NCBI RefSeq assembly: GCF_005047355.1
Contig: NZ_SUMC01000047.1
Location: 1-62,141 of the forward strand
DNA from: Actinacidiphila oryziradicis
GTDB taxonomy: Bacteria; Actinomycetota; Actinomycetes; Streptomycetales; Streptomycetaceae
Direction of reading: 5' to 3'
Length of the DNA stretch: 62,141 bases
Positions 42,318-52,873 of the stretch are shown piece after piece. The notes beneath the pieces were generated by a model. It was not told where the DNA came from. It did no database searches and worked only from the letters and a program-made list of their open reading frames with translations. Numbering within the stretch: position 1 is the stretch's first letter; each line of letters starts with the position of its first letter. Position numbers and translations under genes: made by a program.

Positions 42318-43259
42318 GTGGACCTCGACGCCGTGCGCACCTTCGTCGCCGCTGCGGACGCTGGCCAGTTCCAGCAAGCCGCCGCTGCGCTGTCGATCAC
42401 CCAGCAGGCCGTCTCCAAGCGCATCGCCGTGCTGGAGAAAGACCTGGATGTGCGCCTGTTCACCCGCACCGCCCGCGGCGCCCAGCTCACCATCGACGGC
42501 CAGGCATTCCTGCCCCACGCCCGTGAACTTCTCCGGGTAGCAGAGCGGGCTGACGCGTCCGTCCGTCCTGGCCGGCGCGCTCTACGCGTCGATGTCGTCA
42601 ACCGGCGGATCGCGCCAGCGGGGCTTCTCCAGGACTTCTACCGCATGCATCCCGAGATCGAATTGGATGTCGTGACCCTGGACGCCGATGTCGATGGCGC
42701 GATCGCTGCTGTCGAAGCTGGGACGATCGACGCCACCTTCCACGGCGTTCCCGCGCAGCAGCATCTGCCCGAGGCGATCAAGGCTGCCCGCGTGATCGAC
42801 GAGCCGCACCAACTCCTCGTCGGACCCCGCCACCCGCTCGCCAACGCCCGCGCCGTCACGCCCGGGCAACTCGCCGGACACCGAATCTGGATGCCCGGCC
42901 TGGACGCCCGCGGCGAGGTGGCCGCCTACTACGACGAACTCGCCACCACCTTCGGCGTCACGATCGACGTGGTTGGACCCGTCTTCGGGAACGAGGCACT
43001 GCTGGCTGAGATCGCCGACTCCTCAGACCTGGCGACCCTGGTCGGCGAAGGCTCGCGGTATCTGTGGCCGGACAGCTATGACCTGCGGCGCATACCGATA
43101 CATGACCCGACACCGGTCTACCCGATGTCACTGATCTGGCGCGACGACAACCCCCATCCCGCGCTCATCGAACTTCGCAGCTACCTCGACTCCAGACGAA
43201 CAGACTCACCCGATACCAACGTCTGGATACCGAAATGGGAACAACGGGCCCCTCTCTGA
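42318..43259 (+). CDS. LysR-family regulator
   Basis: The GTG at 42318 gives 313 residues: VDLDAVRTFVAAADAGQFQQ. The HTH is AAAALSITQQAVSKRIAVLE then KDLDVRLFTRTARGAQLTID. The co-inducer domain includes RALRVDVVNRRIAPAGLLQD and PHQLLVGPRHPLANARAVTP. No ribosome site is visible upstream; it may be translated from a short or absent leader. It probably governs the divergent MFS exporter through the repeat at 42285. Confidence 0.9.
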   Translation: MDLDAVRTFVAAADAGQFQQAAAALSITQQAVSKRIAVLEKDLDVRLFTRTARGAQLTIDGQAFLPHARELLRVAERADASVRPGRRALRVDVVNRRIAPAGLLQDFYRMHPEIELDVVTLDADVDGAIAAVEAGTIDATFHGVPAQQHLPEAIKAARVIDEPHQLLVGPRHPLANARAVTPGQLAGHRIWMPGLDARGEVAAYYDELATTFGVTIDVVGPVFGNEALLAEIADSSDLATLVGEGSRYLWPDSYDLRRIPIHDPTPVYPMSLIWRDDNPHPALIELRSYLDSRRTDSPDTNVWIPKWEQRAPL

Positions 43260-43383
43260 CAGTCTCGACTGAGACGCCCGCCTTATCGGGTTAGTCTGGA
43301 TGGGCGAGACAGGAGGCGGGGGGTGGGTAACGGGCGGCCCGCGCCCTCATGGAGTCGGCCCTCTGGTAGCGGGATGCGTTCGG

Positions 43384-43870
43384 TCAGGCCTTCAGGGGCG
43401 CGCGCTTGAGCCGCGCGGCGACCGTCTGCAGAAGCTGATCGGAGAGCTCGGGGTCGGCAACCGCCCGCGACATCAGCAGCGCGCCGACCATCGCACTCAG
43501 CGTGAGCATGGCGTCGGCCTGCACTTCATCGGAGTCGTCGCCGTCCGCCGTCTCGCTGATGAGTTCCAGAAGCTTCGCACCTGCTTTTCGTACGCCTCCT
43601 TCATCTCGGCTTCGCCGCGCCCTGCCGCGGCGCCGAGCGTCACCACTGCGCAGCCCGTTCCAGGAGCATCACGGTGGCGGGCGCTGAGGTAGGAGTCGAT
43701 CAGCCCCGTGCGGGGCTCCTCGCGGTTCCGACGAGCGGCCTCCGCCATCTTGGGCTCCCCGTCGACCAGGGCGAGGGCCGCAGCTTGATTCATCAGGTCG
43801 TCGCGCGAGGCAAAGTGCTTGTAGAACCCGCCGTGGGTCAGACCGGCCTCGTTCATCAGCTCCGCGACGC
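43384..43870 (-). pseudogene. TetR-family regulator, 5'-truncated and frameshifted
   Basis: The coding sense begins at VAELMNEAGLTHGGFYKHFA (second half of the HTH), continues AARRNREEPRTGLIDSYLSA and APGTGCAVVTLGAAAGRGEA. After a frameshift near 43580 it goes on as LLELISETADGDDSDEVQAD, AMLTLSAMVGALLMSRAVAD and AARLKRAPLKA, with a stop at 43384. The missing first helix and damaged frame make it non-functional. It is joined head-to-head with the truncated SDR at 43870. Confidence 0.8.
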
Positions 43871-44453
43871 CCGGGCGGTCCCGGTCGCAGTCGACATCAC
43901 CGACCACGAATCCGTGCGCGCGGCAGCCGACCAAGCCCAGGACGTGACGCTCCTCATCAACAACGCCGGTTTGTCGACCCAGGCCGACGTGCTCACGGCG
44001 GACTTGGATTCATTCCGGTTGGAGTTCGAGACGCACGTTCTCGGCACCCTCGCCATGAGCAGGGCCTTCGCCCCCGTTCTGGGGCGCAACGGCGGCGGCG
44101 CAGTAGTCAATGTTCTGTCCGTGCTGTCCTGGATATCGATCACGGCCAGCGCCGGATATGCCGCGGCCAAGGCTGCTGAATGGTCAGTGACCAACGCATT
44201 GAGGGTGGCCCTCGCAGAACAGGGCACGCAAGTCACAGCCCTGCACGTCAGTTACCTCGAGACGGAGCTGGCCGCGAAGGTGACCGCTCCGAAGTCCGAT
44301 CCCGCCGCGGTGGCCCGCGCGACCCTCGACGGTGTCGAGGCCGGACTGCACGAGGTCCTCGCCGACGACTTCAGCAAGCAAGTCCAGGCAGCCCTGGCCG
44401 TCGGCCCAGAGGCGCTGTATCCGCAACTAGCCGGCCGACCGGCGCTGATCTGA
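43870..44453 (+). pseudogene. Short-chain dehydrogenase, 5'-truncated
   Basis: Coding begins RAVPVAVDITDHESVRAAAD and proceeds QDVTLLINNAGLSTQADVLT, GGGAVVNVLSVLSWISITAS and AGYAAAKAAEWSVTNALRVA (the YxxxK active site). The Rossmann TGxxxGxG region is missing, so no cofactor can bind. In the SDR family a divergent TetR is a common neighbour; the loss of both 5' ends fits a single deletion across their shared promoter. Confidence 0.82.
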
Positions 44454-45168
44454 ACTTCGCCGTCTTGCGGCTCCTCGTCCATCACCCCGGCCGGCACGCG
44501 CGGAACCGGACTCCTCTCTGCCTCCGGATCTCCAGCGGTGGGCCCGTAACCGGCCCCGCGGCACCACCGACCCCTCCTGACCGGGCCCGCAACAGCAGCA
44601 CGCGAAGCGCCGCGCCGCAGCACGGTCAAAGTCCGCGCCGAACTCGCCGATGACGGGTTCGGCAACAACCGTTGCACCAACCTGGCTACGTAGGTGAGAA
44701 CGAAGAGCGCTTGTAGCCGAGCGTGGAGAGCATCTGTTCGTCGCTGTTCCGCGACCCACCGTCCGAGCGGGTAGGCGCCGACCGAAAACACAGCAGCAAC
44801 CGGGATTCTTTCTCGCCGTCTTCGGGCTCTGTGCCGATATGCAGGGACGGCTGCGCGACGTCCTTCTGCGGCTCCTGTGGAAGCGGCTGCTGGAGGCGAG
44901 GATCGAGGTGGGTGCCCGGCAATGGGACCCGACCTGACCCGAGTTGGCCGAGGTGCAGCGGCAAAGCCTCGACGACTTGGGGGAGTTCCTGCTCGGCCCG
45001 GTCCGCTCGGCCCGGCAAGCGGGCCGCGTCGGCTGCCCCCGGCCGGACGACCTCGTCGTGCACGCGATCATCGTCCTGGTCCGCAGACGCCAGGAGGAAC
45101 TGGCCTCAGCCGCGGCCAGACCTCTCCCACGGCCCGGTCACGGCGGCGGCAAGCCCTTCTCTCCGGGC
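44454..45168. other. 715-base region with only unassigned fragments
   Basis: No complete gene. A plus frame around 44940-45150 (LAEVQRQSLDDLGEFLLGPV, then DDLVVHAIIVLVRRRQEEL) reads like a protein end but could not be assigned, and it lacks a start. The rest shows shadow-type translations. Confidence 0.35.
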
Positions 45169-46607
<1,439 letters not shown>

Positions 46608-46611
<4 letters not shown>

Positions 46612-48266
46612 TGTGTCTCCAGGTACTGGTGCGCCAGCGAGACGGCCATCGCTCCGTCGCCGACGGCGGACGCGACCCGCTTGACCGAGGAGGCACGCAC
46701 ATCTCCGGCGGCGAAGACACCGGGGACACTGCTTTCGAGATGGTACGGATCCCGCGCGAGCGGCCATCCCGGCGGCCGCTGTCCGTCGGCCAGAAGATCG
46801 GGGCCGGTGAGGACGAAGCCGTGCGAGTCCCGGGCGACCACGCCGTCCAGCCAGTCGGTGCGGGGTTGCGCGCCGATGAAGATGAACAGCCACGAGGCGT
46901 CCACGGTCTGGGTGGTTCCCTGCCGGGTGTCGCGCAGCGTCAGACGCTCCAGGTGTCCGTCGCCCTTCCCGCCCGCCACTTCGGTCCACGGGTGAACCTG
47001 GATGTTGTCGATGGTGCTGATCTGGTTGATCAGATAGCTCGACATCGAGTGCCTCAGGTCCTCGCCGCGGATCAGCACCTTCACATGCCGGGCGTAGCGT
47101 GAGAAGTACACGGCCGCCTGGCCGGCGGAGTTGGCACCGCCCACGATGTAGATGTCCTCGCCCGAGCAGCTGGGCGCCTCGCTCCGCGCCGAACCGTAGA
47201 AGACGCCGCAGCCGGTCAGTTCGTCCAGGCCCGGGGCCTCCAGTCGGCGGTAGGAGACCCCGGTGGCCAGGACCACGGTGTGGGCGGTGATCGATGTGCC
47301 GTCGCCGAACCGCAGTACCCGTCCCGACCCGGCCGCCTCCAGCGCGACGACCTCCCGGGTGCTGAGGATCTCCGCCCCGAACTTCAGCGCCTGGCGGCGG
47401 GCCCGGTCGGTCAGCTGTGCGCCGGACACGCCGTCGGGAAAGCCGAGGTAGTTTTCGATACGGCTGCTCTGTCCCGCCTGTCCGCCGGTCGCCTGCCGCT
47501 CCACCAGGACGGTTCGCAGCCCCTCGGACGCGCCGTATACGGCGGCACCGAGGCCGGCCGGGCCGCCGCCGACCACCACCAGGTCGTAGAGCTCAGCGGT
47601 GGGCGCGGTGCTCAGCCCGACCTGTGCGGCGAGTTCCGGCTCTGTCGGCCGGACCAGCGTGGTGCCGTCGGCGGTGACCACCAGCGGCACCTGCGTGGCG
47701 GTCAGCCCGGCGGCGGCCAGTAGCCGGCCGCCCTCGGGCTCATCGGCCAGCAGCCACCGATAGGGCACCAGGTTGCGGGTGAGGAAGTCCCGCACGGCGA
47801 ACGACGGAGCCGACCAGCGGTGCCCGACCACGCGGATGTCGGACGCGGTCGGGTCGGGGGTCGCCAGCCACACTTCCAGCAGACCGTCGAGAACCGGGTA
47901 CAGGTTCTCCTCCGGCGGGCTCCAGGGCTTGAGCAGATAGTGGTCGAGGTCGACGACGTTGATCGCGTCGATCGCCGCACTGGTGTCGGCATACGCGGTC
48001 AGCAGCACCCGCCGGGCGAGCGGGAAGAGGTCCATCGCGGCCTCCAGGAACTCGATCCCGTTCATCTTCGGCATCCGGTAGTCCGCGAGCAGCACGGCCA
48101 ACTGCCCACCGCGCAACTTGATCTCCCGAAGGGCCTCCAGTGCCTCGTCCCCGCCGGACGCGCGCACCACTCGGTAACGGTCCCCGTAACGGCGTCTGAG
48201 GTCGCGGGCGACCGCGCGAGAGACGGCCGGATCGTCATCGACGGTCAAAATCGTCGGGTTGGCCAT
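46608..48266 (-). CDS. Receiver domain fused to a thioredoxin-reductase-like flavoprotein
   Basis: The ATG at 48266 gives 552 residues. Residues 1-125 are a receiver: TILTVDDDPAVSRAVARDLR, AVLLADYRMPKMNGIEFLEA (phospho-Asp), RRVLLTAYADTSAAID and DHYLLKPWSPPEE. A linker of about 100 residues follows. The flavoreductase domain starts LYDLVVVGGGPAGLGAAVYG, then ATGGQAGQSSRIENYLGFPD, EDIYIVGGANSAGQAAVYFS and GVFAAGDVRASSVKRVASAV. The redox-active CxxC of thioredoxin reductases is absent: the segment reads GCGVFYGSARSEAPSCSGED. So it is a flavin/NAD(P)H protein that cannot reduce thioredoxin in the standard way. The fusion suggests phosphorylation-controlled NAD(P)H oxidation or redox sensing. Confidence 0.92.
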
Positions 48267-48351
48267 GCTGCTCACCGTCCCCAAGAAATCGGCACAGCAC
48301 ACTCACGCGCTGCCGTGCTGCCGGCCGCTCTCAGCCGGACGGCGCCCGCCG

Positions 48352-48612
48352 TCACACCATCTGCTGGTCGATGAAGCACCAGCGCCATTCCTCACCCGGC
48401 TCGAACGATCGGATCACTGGATGGCCCACCTCGGCGAAGTGGCCGCCGGCGTGCCGACCGGGCGAGTCGTCGCAGCACCCGACGTGCCCGCATGCCAGAC
48501 AGAGCCGAAGATGCACCCATCGCCCGCCGCCGGCCAGGCACTCCTCACAGCCGTCGGGGGTGCGGGCCAGGGCGGGCTCACCGGCCGGGACATGTTCACA
48601 CTCATCACTCAT
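48352..48612 (-). CDS. UBP-type zinc-finger protein
   Basis: 86 residues with the ZnF-UBP ligand pattern: CEHV near the start, CEECLAGGGRWVHLRLCLAC, GHVGCCDDSPGRHAGGHFAE and VGHPVIRSFEPGEEWRWCF. In eukaryotes this fold binds ubiquitin C-termini; in actinobacteria short standalone versions are common beside thioredoxin-reductase-like genes, role unknown. It is second in the operon, 24 bases after the DUF2630 gene and 85 bases before the receiver-flavoprotein. Confidence 0.9.
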   Translation of the reverse strand: MSDECEHVPAGEPALARTPDGCEECLAGGGRWVHLRLCLACGHVGCCDDSPGRHAGGHFAEVGHPVIRSFEPGEEWRWCFIDQQMV

Positions 48613-48636
48613 CGTGGCTCTCTCGGTCCGGTTCCG

Positions 48637-48903
48637 TCACGACAGGTATCCCTCCACCTGGCTGGAGGGGCGGACATGGGCCTCGGTTGCGTCCTGACCC
48701 GCCTGCGCCTTGGCACGGCGCTGCCGCAGCAGGTCCCAGCACTGGTCCAGTTCGCGCTCCAGGGTCGTGAGCCGCTGGTGTTCCGTCCCGGCGTCGATCC
48801 GGCCGGCGGCCAACAGCTCCCGTAGCGTCTTCTCATCATCGATCATGGAGTTGATCCGGTGCAGGATCTGCTCTTCGGCGCCGCCGCTCTGTTCCTGTGC
48901 CAT
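48637..48903 (-). CDS. DUF2630-family protein
   Basis: The ATG at 48903 has GGGAGGTG upstream and gives 88 residues: MAQEQSGGAEEQILHRINSM, IDDEKTLRELLAAGRIDAGT, and LERELDQCWDLLRQRRAKAQ. The short, charged helical pattern is that of DUF2630, an actinobacterial family of unknown function. It heads the operon that continues through the zinc finger, receiver-flavoprotein and kinase. Confidence 0.85.
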   Translation of the reverse strand: MAQEQSGGAEEQILHRINSMIDDEKTLRELLAAGRIDAGTEHQRLTTLERELDQCWDLLRQRRAKAQAGQDATEAHVRPSSQVEGYLS

Positions 48904-49625
48904 AGGGCACCTCCCGGCTGGGCGCAGCCCGTGGCCGGACCGCATCTGTGTTGCCATCGTGTCTGCGCTGTGACACTCCCAGGCTCGCACACTTGGGGAA
49001 ACCAAGCCGGGTTTTGACCGCAGCCCAACGGCCAAAGCCGACTGCTGACGCCCGGGTTGGTCACCGTCCGTGGCTGCCGACCGTCAGGAGGTGTCGGCGC
49101 GCCGCCCGCCGCGGCCGGTCGCTCCCGCGCCAAGCTCCGCGTCTTCCGAGTGCTGGATTCCGCATTCCGTGGGTATATGGCCTGGTGGCGGGTGGTTCGG
49201 TTGTGGTTCGTCGGCTGTCGCGCGCTGCGGGTGTCAACGATCGCGGACGAGTTGGGCCGCGGGCGGAAGACGGTGCGTCGTTGGAGTTCGTGGTGGCGAT
49301 GGCCACGACCAGCGGGGCGAGAGCGGCACGTCCTGACGTGCAGCGATGCTTTCCAAATCGCGCTCCGTATGCACCGGGAATCATGATTGCCAAGGACGTG
49401 TCGACGGTGGCTCGGCCTCCCGCCGGCGGGCGGCGTGGGCGTACCACGGGGGACCGGGCCATCGACGCACGCGTCCACTGCGACCGCCGAGCTTGCCCGG
49501 GCTGCCGCGGCTTGCTCACCGGCCGCGGGCAGCCGCATGCGTGTCAGTCATGGCCGGGGCCGGAGAGCGGGTCATGAGGGCGAGCGGACCGGGAACCATC
49601 CGGCCGGTGCGGACATGAACGCAGT
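48904..49625. other. 722-base region with a transposase-like HTH scrap
   Basis: No complete gene. At about 49207-49285 (+) the translation RALRVSTIADELGRGRKTVR matches the N-terminal HTH of IS630-type transposases; nothing else of such an element is visible. The region also holds the unmarked promoters of the operons on both sides. Confidence 0.35.
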
Positions 49626-50219
49626 GTGGAAGACAGCAACAACACCGACCGCGAGCTCTGGGAGCGGGGCCGTTCCGGCGACCAGGCCGCCTTCGGTACG
49701 CTCTTCGATCGCCACGCGGACACGGTCTACAACCATCTCCGGCGGCGCCTGCAGTCATCGGCCGACGCCGAGGACCTCACCTCGGCGGTGTTCCTGCACG
49801 CCTGGCGGCGCCGGCACGAGGTGGTGCTGGACCGCGACTCCGTGCTGCCCTGGCTACTGGCCGTGGCCAACCACACGGCAGCCAATCAGCGGCGTGCGCT
49901 CGGCCGCTACCGGGCCGCCCTCGGCCGGCTGGCCCCGGAGCCCGACGTCGCCGACCACGCCCAGGCCGTCGCCGAACGGGTGGACGACGCCGCCGACCTC
50001 GCACGGCTGCGGAAGGCGGTCGCGCGGCTGCCTGCCCACGAGCGCGACGTGATCGAACTCTGCGTCTGGACCGGCCTGGACCAGCAAGCCGCCGCCGTCT
50101 CGCTCGGCATCGCCGTGGGCACCGTCAAGTCACGGCTGGCCCGCGCCCGCCAACGCCTCGGCCATGCTCTGACGGCCCGCCACCCATCCGCCGACCTGCC
50201 CGATCTGGGGGCCTCGTGA
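49626..50219 (+). CDS. ECF-type RNA polymerase sigma factor
   Basis: A 197-residue sigma-70 family protein from the GTG at 49626. Region 2: DQAAFGTLFDRHADTVYNHL, SADAEDLTSAVFLHAWRR, VLPWLLAVANHTAANQRRAL. Region 4: LRKAVARLPAHERDVIELCV, GLDQQAAAVSLGIAVGTVKS, RLARARQRLGHAL. No strong ribosome site is visible. Its stop overlaps the next start (TGATG), so the two are coupled; the partner is the probable anti-sigma factor. Confidence 0.92.
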   Translation: MEDSNNTDRELWERGRSGDQAAFGTLFDRHADTVYNHLRRRLQSSADAEDLTSAVFLHAWRRRHEVVLDRDSVLPWLLAVANHTAANQRRALGRYRAALGRLAPEPDVADHAQAVAERVDDAADLARLRKAVARLPAHERDVIELCVWTGLDQQAAAVSLGIAVGTVKSRLARARQRLGHALTARHPSADLPDLGAS

Positions 50220-51205
50220 TGCACGGACTGCCGCACCGGCCCGCCGACCGGCCGCTGCCCGACAAGGACCGCCGCCACGCGGAACTGCTCGCCCTGATCA
50301 GGGACGAGCAGGACGACGACGCCCTCGACCACCAGCCCCTCACCCGCAGTCTCGACCTCATCGGAGCCACCATGTCCGACCTCCGCCCGTCCAGTTCCCT
50401 GGACTACGTGACCACGGCCCCGGCCGCCGACGATCGCGCGCTCCTGATCCGCAGCCTGCGCCGCTGGGTGCCGTTCGCCGCGGCGGCCGCCGTGATCGCG
50501 GCCGGCGCGGTCGGTGGTGGCCTCGCCCTGCACGGATCCAACCGCCCCACGGGGCCGGCCGCCGCCGCTCCGGCGGTGGTAACCCGGTCTGCCGACAGCC
50601 TCCCGGTGCTGAACGGTATCCCGGCCGCCAAGGCCAAGAACGAGCTGACCGCCTGCCTGAAGGCCGGTGAGACGGGGAAGCTGGACTCCGGCAGCTGGCT
50701 GGGCCACCCCAAGCTCACCGAAGCAGCCTCGGACTACCGCGTGGTGATCGCCGTCCCGCACCTCTACCGGGCGATGGAGGACGGGCTGGCCACCTGGTAC
50801 ATCGGCAAGGGCAGCCGCAGCGGAGAGGTCGTCAGCTGCTCGGTCCCGGACGACGCGGCCAACCCCAACGGCCGCGAGGCCTGGCTCTCCCCGATCACCG
50901 CCATCACGACTCCCGTCACCCTGGAGTACAACACCGGCGGCGTCGGCAGTCCGACTCTGGACGGCAAGGGCAAGTCCGTCTACAGCGCCACCGTCATGGG
51001 TCACTACACGAACGGCGTTGCCCGCGTAACCGTCCAGTACAGCGGCCAGAAGGCGCACAACGCCCAGATGTCCAACGGCGTCTGGTTCTCCTCCGACGTG
51101 ATCCCCCAGCCCAGCGGCACCGATAACAGCAGCCCCGTCGTCCGCGCCTACGACGCCAATGGCAAGCTGCTCCACACTACGAAGTCGGCGACCGCGTCGC
51201 GCTGA
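50219..51205 (+). CDS. Single-pass membrane protein, probable anti-sigma factor
   Basis: Starts at ATG 50219 (or GTG 50216), about 328 residues. An acidic N-terminal cytosolic part of about 80 residues (DKDRRHAELLALIRDEQDDD) precedes one transmembrane helix, WVPFAAAAAVIAAGAVGGGL. An extracytoplasmic domain of about 220 residues follows (ATWYIGKGSRSGEVVSCSVP, TPVTLEYNTGGVGSPTLDGK). Topology and coupling to the sigma gene make it the likely regulator, like the CU41_RS family partners of Streptomyces ECF sigmas. The HxxxCxxC zinc motif of ZAS anti-sigmas is absent. A strong terminator follows. Confidence 0.75.
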   Translation: MHGLPHRPADRPLPDKDRRHAELLALIRDEQDDDALDHQPLTRSLDLIGATMSDLRPSSSLDYVTTAPAADDRALLIRSLRRWVPFAAAAAVIAAGAVGGGLALHGSNRPTGPAAAAPAVVTRSADSLPVLNGIPAAKAKNELTACLKAGETGKLDSGSWLGHPKLTEAASDYRVVIAVPHLYRAMEDGLATWYIGKGSRSGEVVSCSVPDDAANPNGREAWLSPITAITTPVTLEYNTGGVGSPTLDGKGKSVYSATVMGHYTNGVARVTVQYSGQKAHNAQMSNGVWFSSDVIPQPSGTDNSSPVVRAYDANGKLLHTTKSATASR

Positions 51206-51214
51206 CCCCCACCA

Positions 51215-51265
51215 CCGATGGCCGTGCCCGGCGCGCACTCAACGCTCCCGGGGCACGGCCATCGG
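51215..51265 (+). terminator. Terminator after the sigma/anti-sigma pair
   Basis: A 15-bp perfect stem (51215-51229 with 51251-51265) around a 21-base loop begins ten bases after the stop. Confidence 0.85.
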
Positions 51266-51399
51266 CCAAACCGCCCCGGGCGGACCGGGCGCTCCACCTT
51301 GACATGCTCGCCTGACCGGGGGGACGCACCACCGTCCCGGACCCGGTAGCGCCGCCCGCCCCGGACCTTGCAGGGACATCTCCGAGGTGAGTCAGGAAC

Positions 51400-51997
51400 A
51401 TGCGACCGGGTTGTTGCAGTCAAATCTCACCGCGTGCGCAGACGGCACAAAACCTGGTGTGCTCCGTGCAGTGCCTCTCCCCGGGTTTCCCTTTTCCGCG
51501 ACCGCCAACTCCTGCCGGCAGTCGGTGGCTGAGACGAAGGTTGCGAAGATGTGTGCCTTCTTGTCCGTCGCATGGCCCCTCGGCGTGCGCCGTCCACGCC
51601 CGGCCGTGCAGGAACGCCCGGAACCTCCGGCCTGAGCGTGGTCCTCGAACGGGTGGTAGCCGTACACGTCGCGGATCTCCCACGCGTGCTCGTACGCCGT
51701 CTTCAACCGCTCGGTGTACTCCTTGACGCAGGAGACGTCCTCGATCTCCGGCTGCGCGGCCAGGTGCTCCGCCACCGGCCACGGCACGGCCAGTGGGTCC
51801 TCCGAGAACAGCCCGATGTAGCGGACCGTACACATCTGGAGGGCGAAGCCGAGCCGGTTGTGGTCACCACGCCGCTTCGCGATCAGCTTCCGGTCCTCAT
51901 CGTCGAGGAAGAAGAACCGCTCCAGCTCGGGCCTCGTCGGCTCCTCGGTGAACTTCCCGTAGGCCTTGGCCTGCTCAGCAGTCAGAAATTCCACCGG
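51400..51997 (-). mobile_element. Tn3-family transposase N-terminal remnant
   Basis: From an ATG at 51997 the frame reads MPVEFLTAEQAKAYGKFTEE, PTRPELERFFFLDDEDRKLI, NRLGFALQMCTVRYIGLFSE and RLKTAYEHAWEIRDVYGYHP, the DUF4158 N-terminal domain of Tn3-family transposases. After about 51620 the sense moves to another frame (GRRFRAFLHGRAWT) and then degenerates. The catalytic DDE domain, about 700 residues on, is absent, so the element is dead. Frameshift and truncation imply an old insertion. Confidence 0.82.
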
Positions 51998-52079
51998 CAT
52001 GCGGCGGACGGTAGCCACCCTCCGCCAGTGATCGAGGATCTTCCGCAGAACCCCGGCACCAGGCCGATCGCCTGTGCTA

Positions 52080-52112
52080 GGGCCTGTCCGGCGGATCTTG
52101 CCGGACAGGCCC
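52080..52112. repeat. Perfect 13-bp palindrome resembling paired IS5 ends
   Basis: GGGCCTGTCCGGC (52080-52092) pairs with GCCGGACAGGCCC (52100-52112) around GGATCTT. The 14-mer CTGTCCGGCGGATC inside it (52084-52097) recurs at 52877-52890, at the end of the IS5-family transposase. It may be two inward-facing terminal repeats left after element loss, and it could also terminate the flanking genes. Confidence 0.6.
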
Positions 52113-52129
52113 CTGGTCCCGAGGAGGGC

Positions 52130-52677
52130 TCAGCGCTTGAGCGTGAAGGTGAAGTCGCCGGAGAGCTTGCCGCTCAGCCGGCTGCCGAAACGAGTTTCCC
52201 CTCCGTGATCAGTCTCTCGACCTCGGCCCGCGAAAGACCGCAACCTTCAGCGATCAGTCGCACCGGCCGGACAGGGATCCGCGCCGCAAAGCGGACCGAG
52301 ACGTCGATCACCTCGCGGTCCAGGTGATCCGATCCGCCGGTGTCGAGGCGCCAGGCGTTGTCCCAGTCGAGGGCGATGCGATTACGGCGCCGCACGACCG
52401 GATCCTGGAGCAGCTCAGCTGCCAGGCCAGGGTCGTTGTCATGCAGCCGGTCCAGCAGCTCAGGTCGTACGGAGCGCACATTCATCCGCTCCAGGACCGT
52501 GAGCTTTGCAGTTTCCCCGCAAGCGGTACAGAGCGCGAGGAGCCAGGCGTCGATGAGCTTGTGGTTTGCGTTGACGCGAAATTTACCGCTTGCCCGGAAG
52601 CGCTCGGACGCGCACGCGTGGCAACGGTGGAGAACGAGCGGCAGGCAGGTGGGCACGACCACCCAGTTTTTGAGCAC
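52130..52677 (-). pseudogene. DUF1062 protein with a frameshift near the C-terminus
   Basis: The long frame (start 52677) encodes MLKNWVVVPTCLPLVLHRCH, a Cys-rich region (CHACASERF, LCTACGETAK), and ERLITEGKLVSAAG before a TGA at 52176-52174. The next frame continues RLSGKLSGDFTFTLKR with a stop at 52130-52132. DUF1062 proteins normally end in just such a KLSGKLS-xDFTFTLKR-type sequence, so a single-base indel near GCCGGCTGA split the gene. Only about 16 residues are lost, so the product might still fold. The family probably binds zinc, role unknown. Confidence 0.75.
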
Positions 52678-52873
52678 AGAAGTACACCGGTTTCAGTGAG
52701 AAGTCCGCAGCAAAAAGGAGCGCGGCGCACATGTGCGACGCGCGACGATTCAGCGCTCGGGAGGTCTCACAGGGTGTACAACGGCACGTCCTTGACTAGA
52801 CGGCTTGGTTCGGCAGCACGGTAATGGCGCACAGCGGCGCTGTTCCACTGGTTTTCGAGCGCCTCACCGCCAG

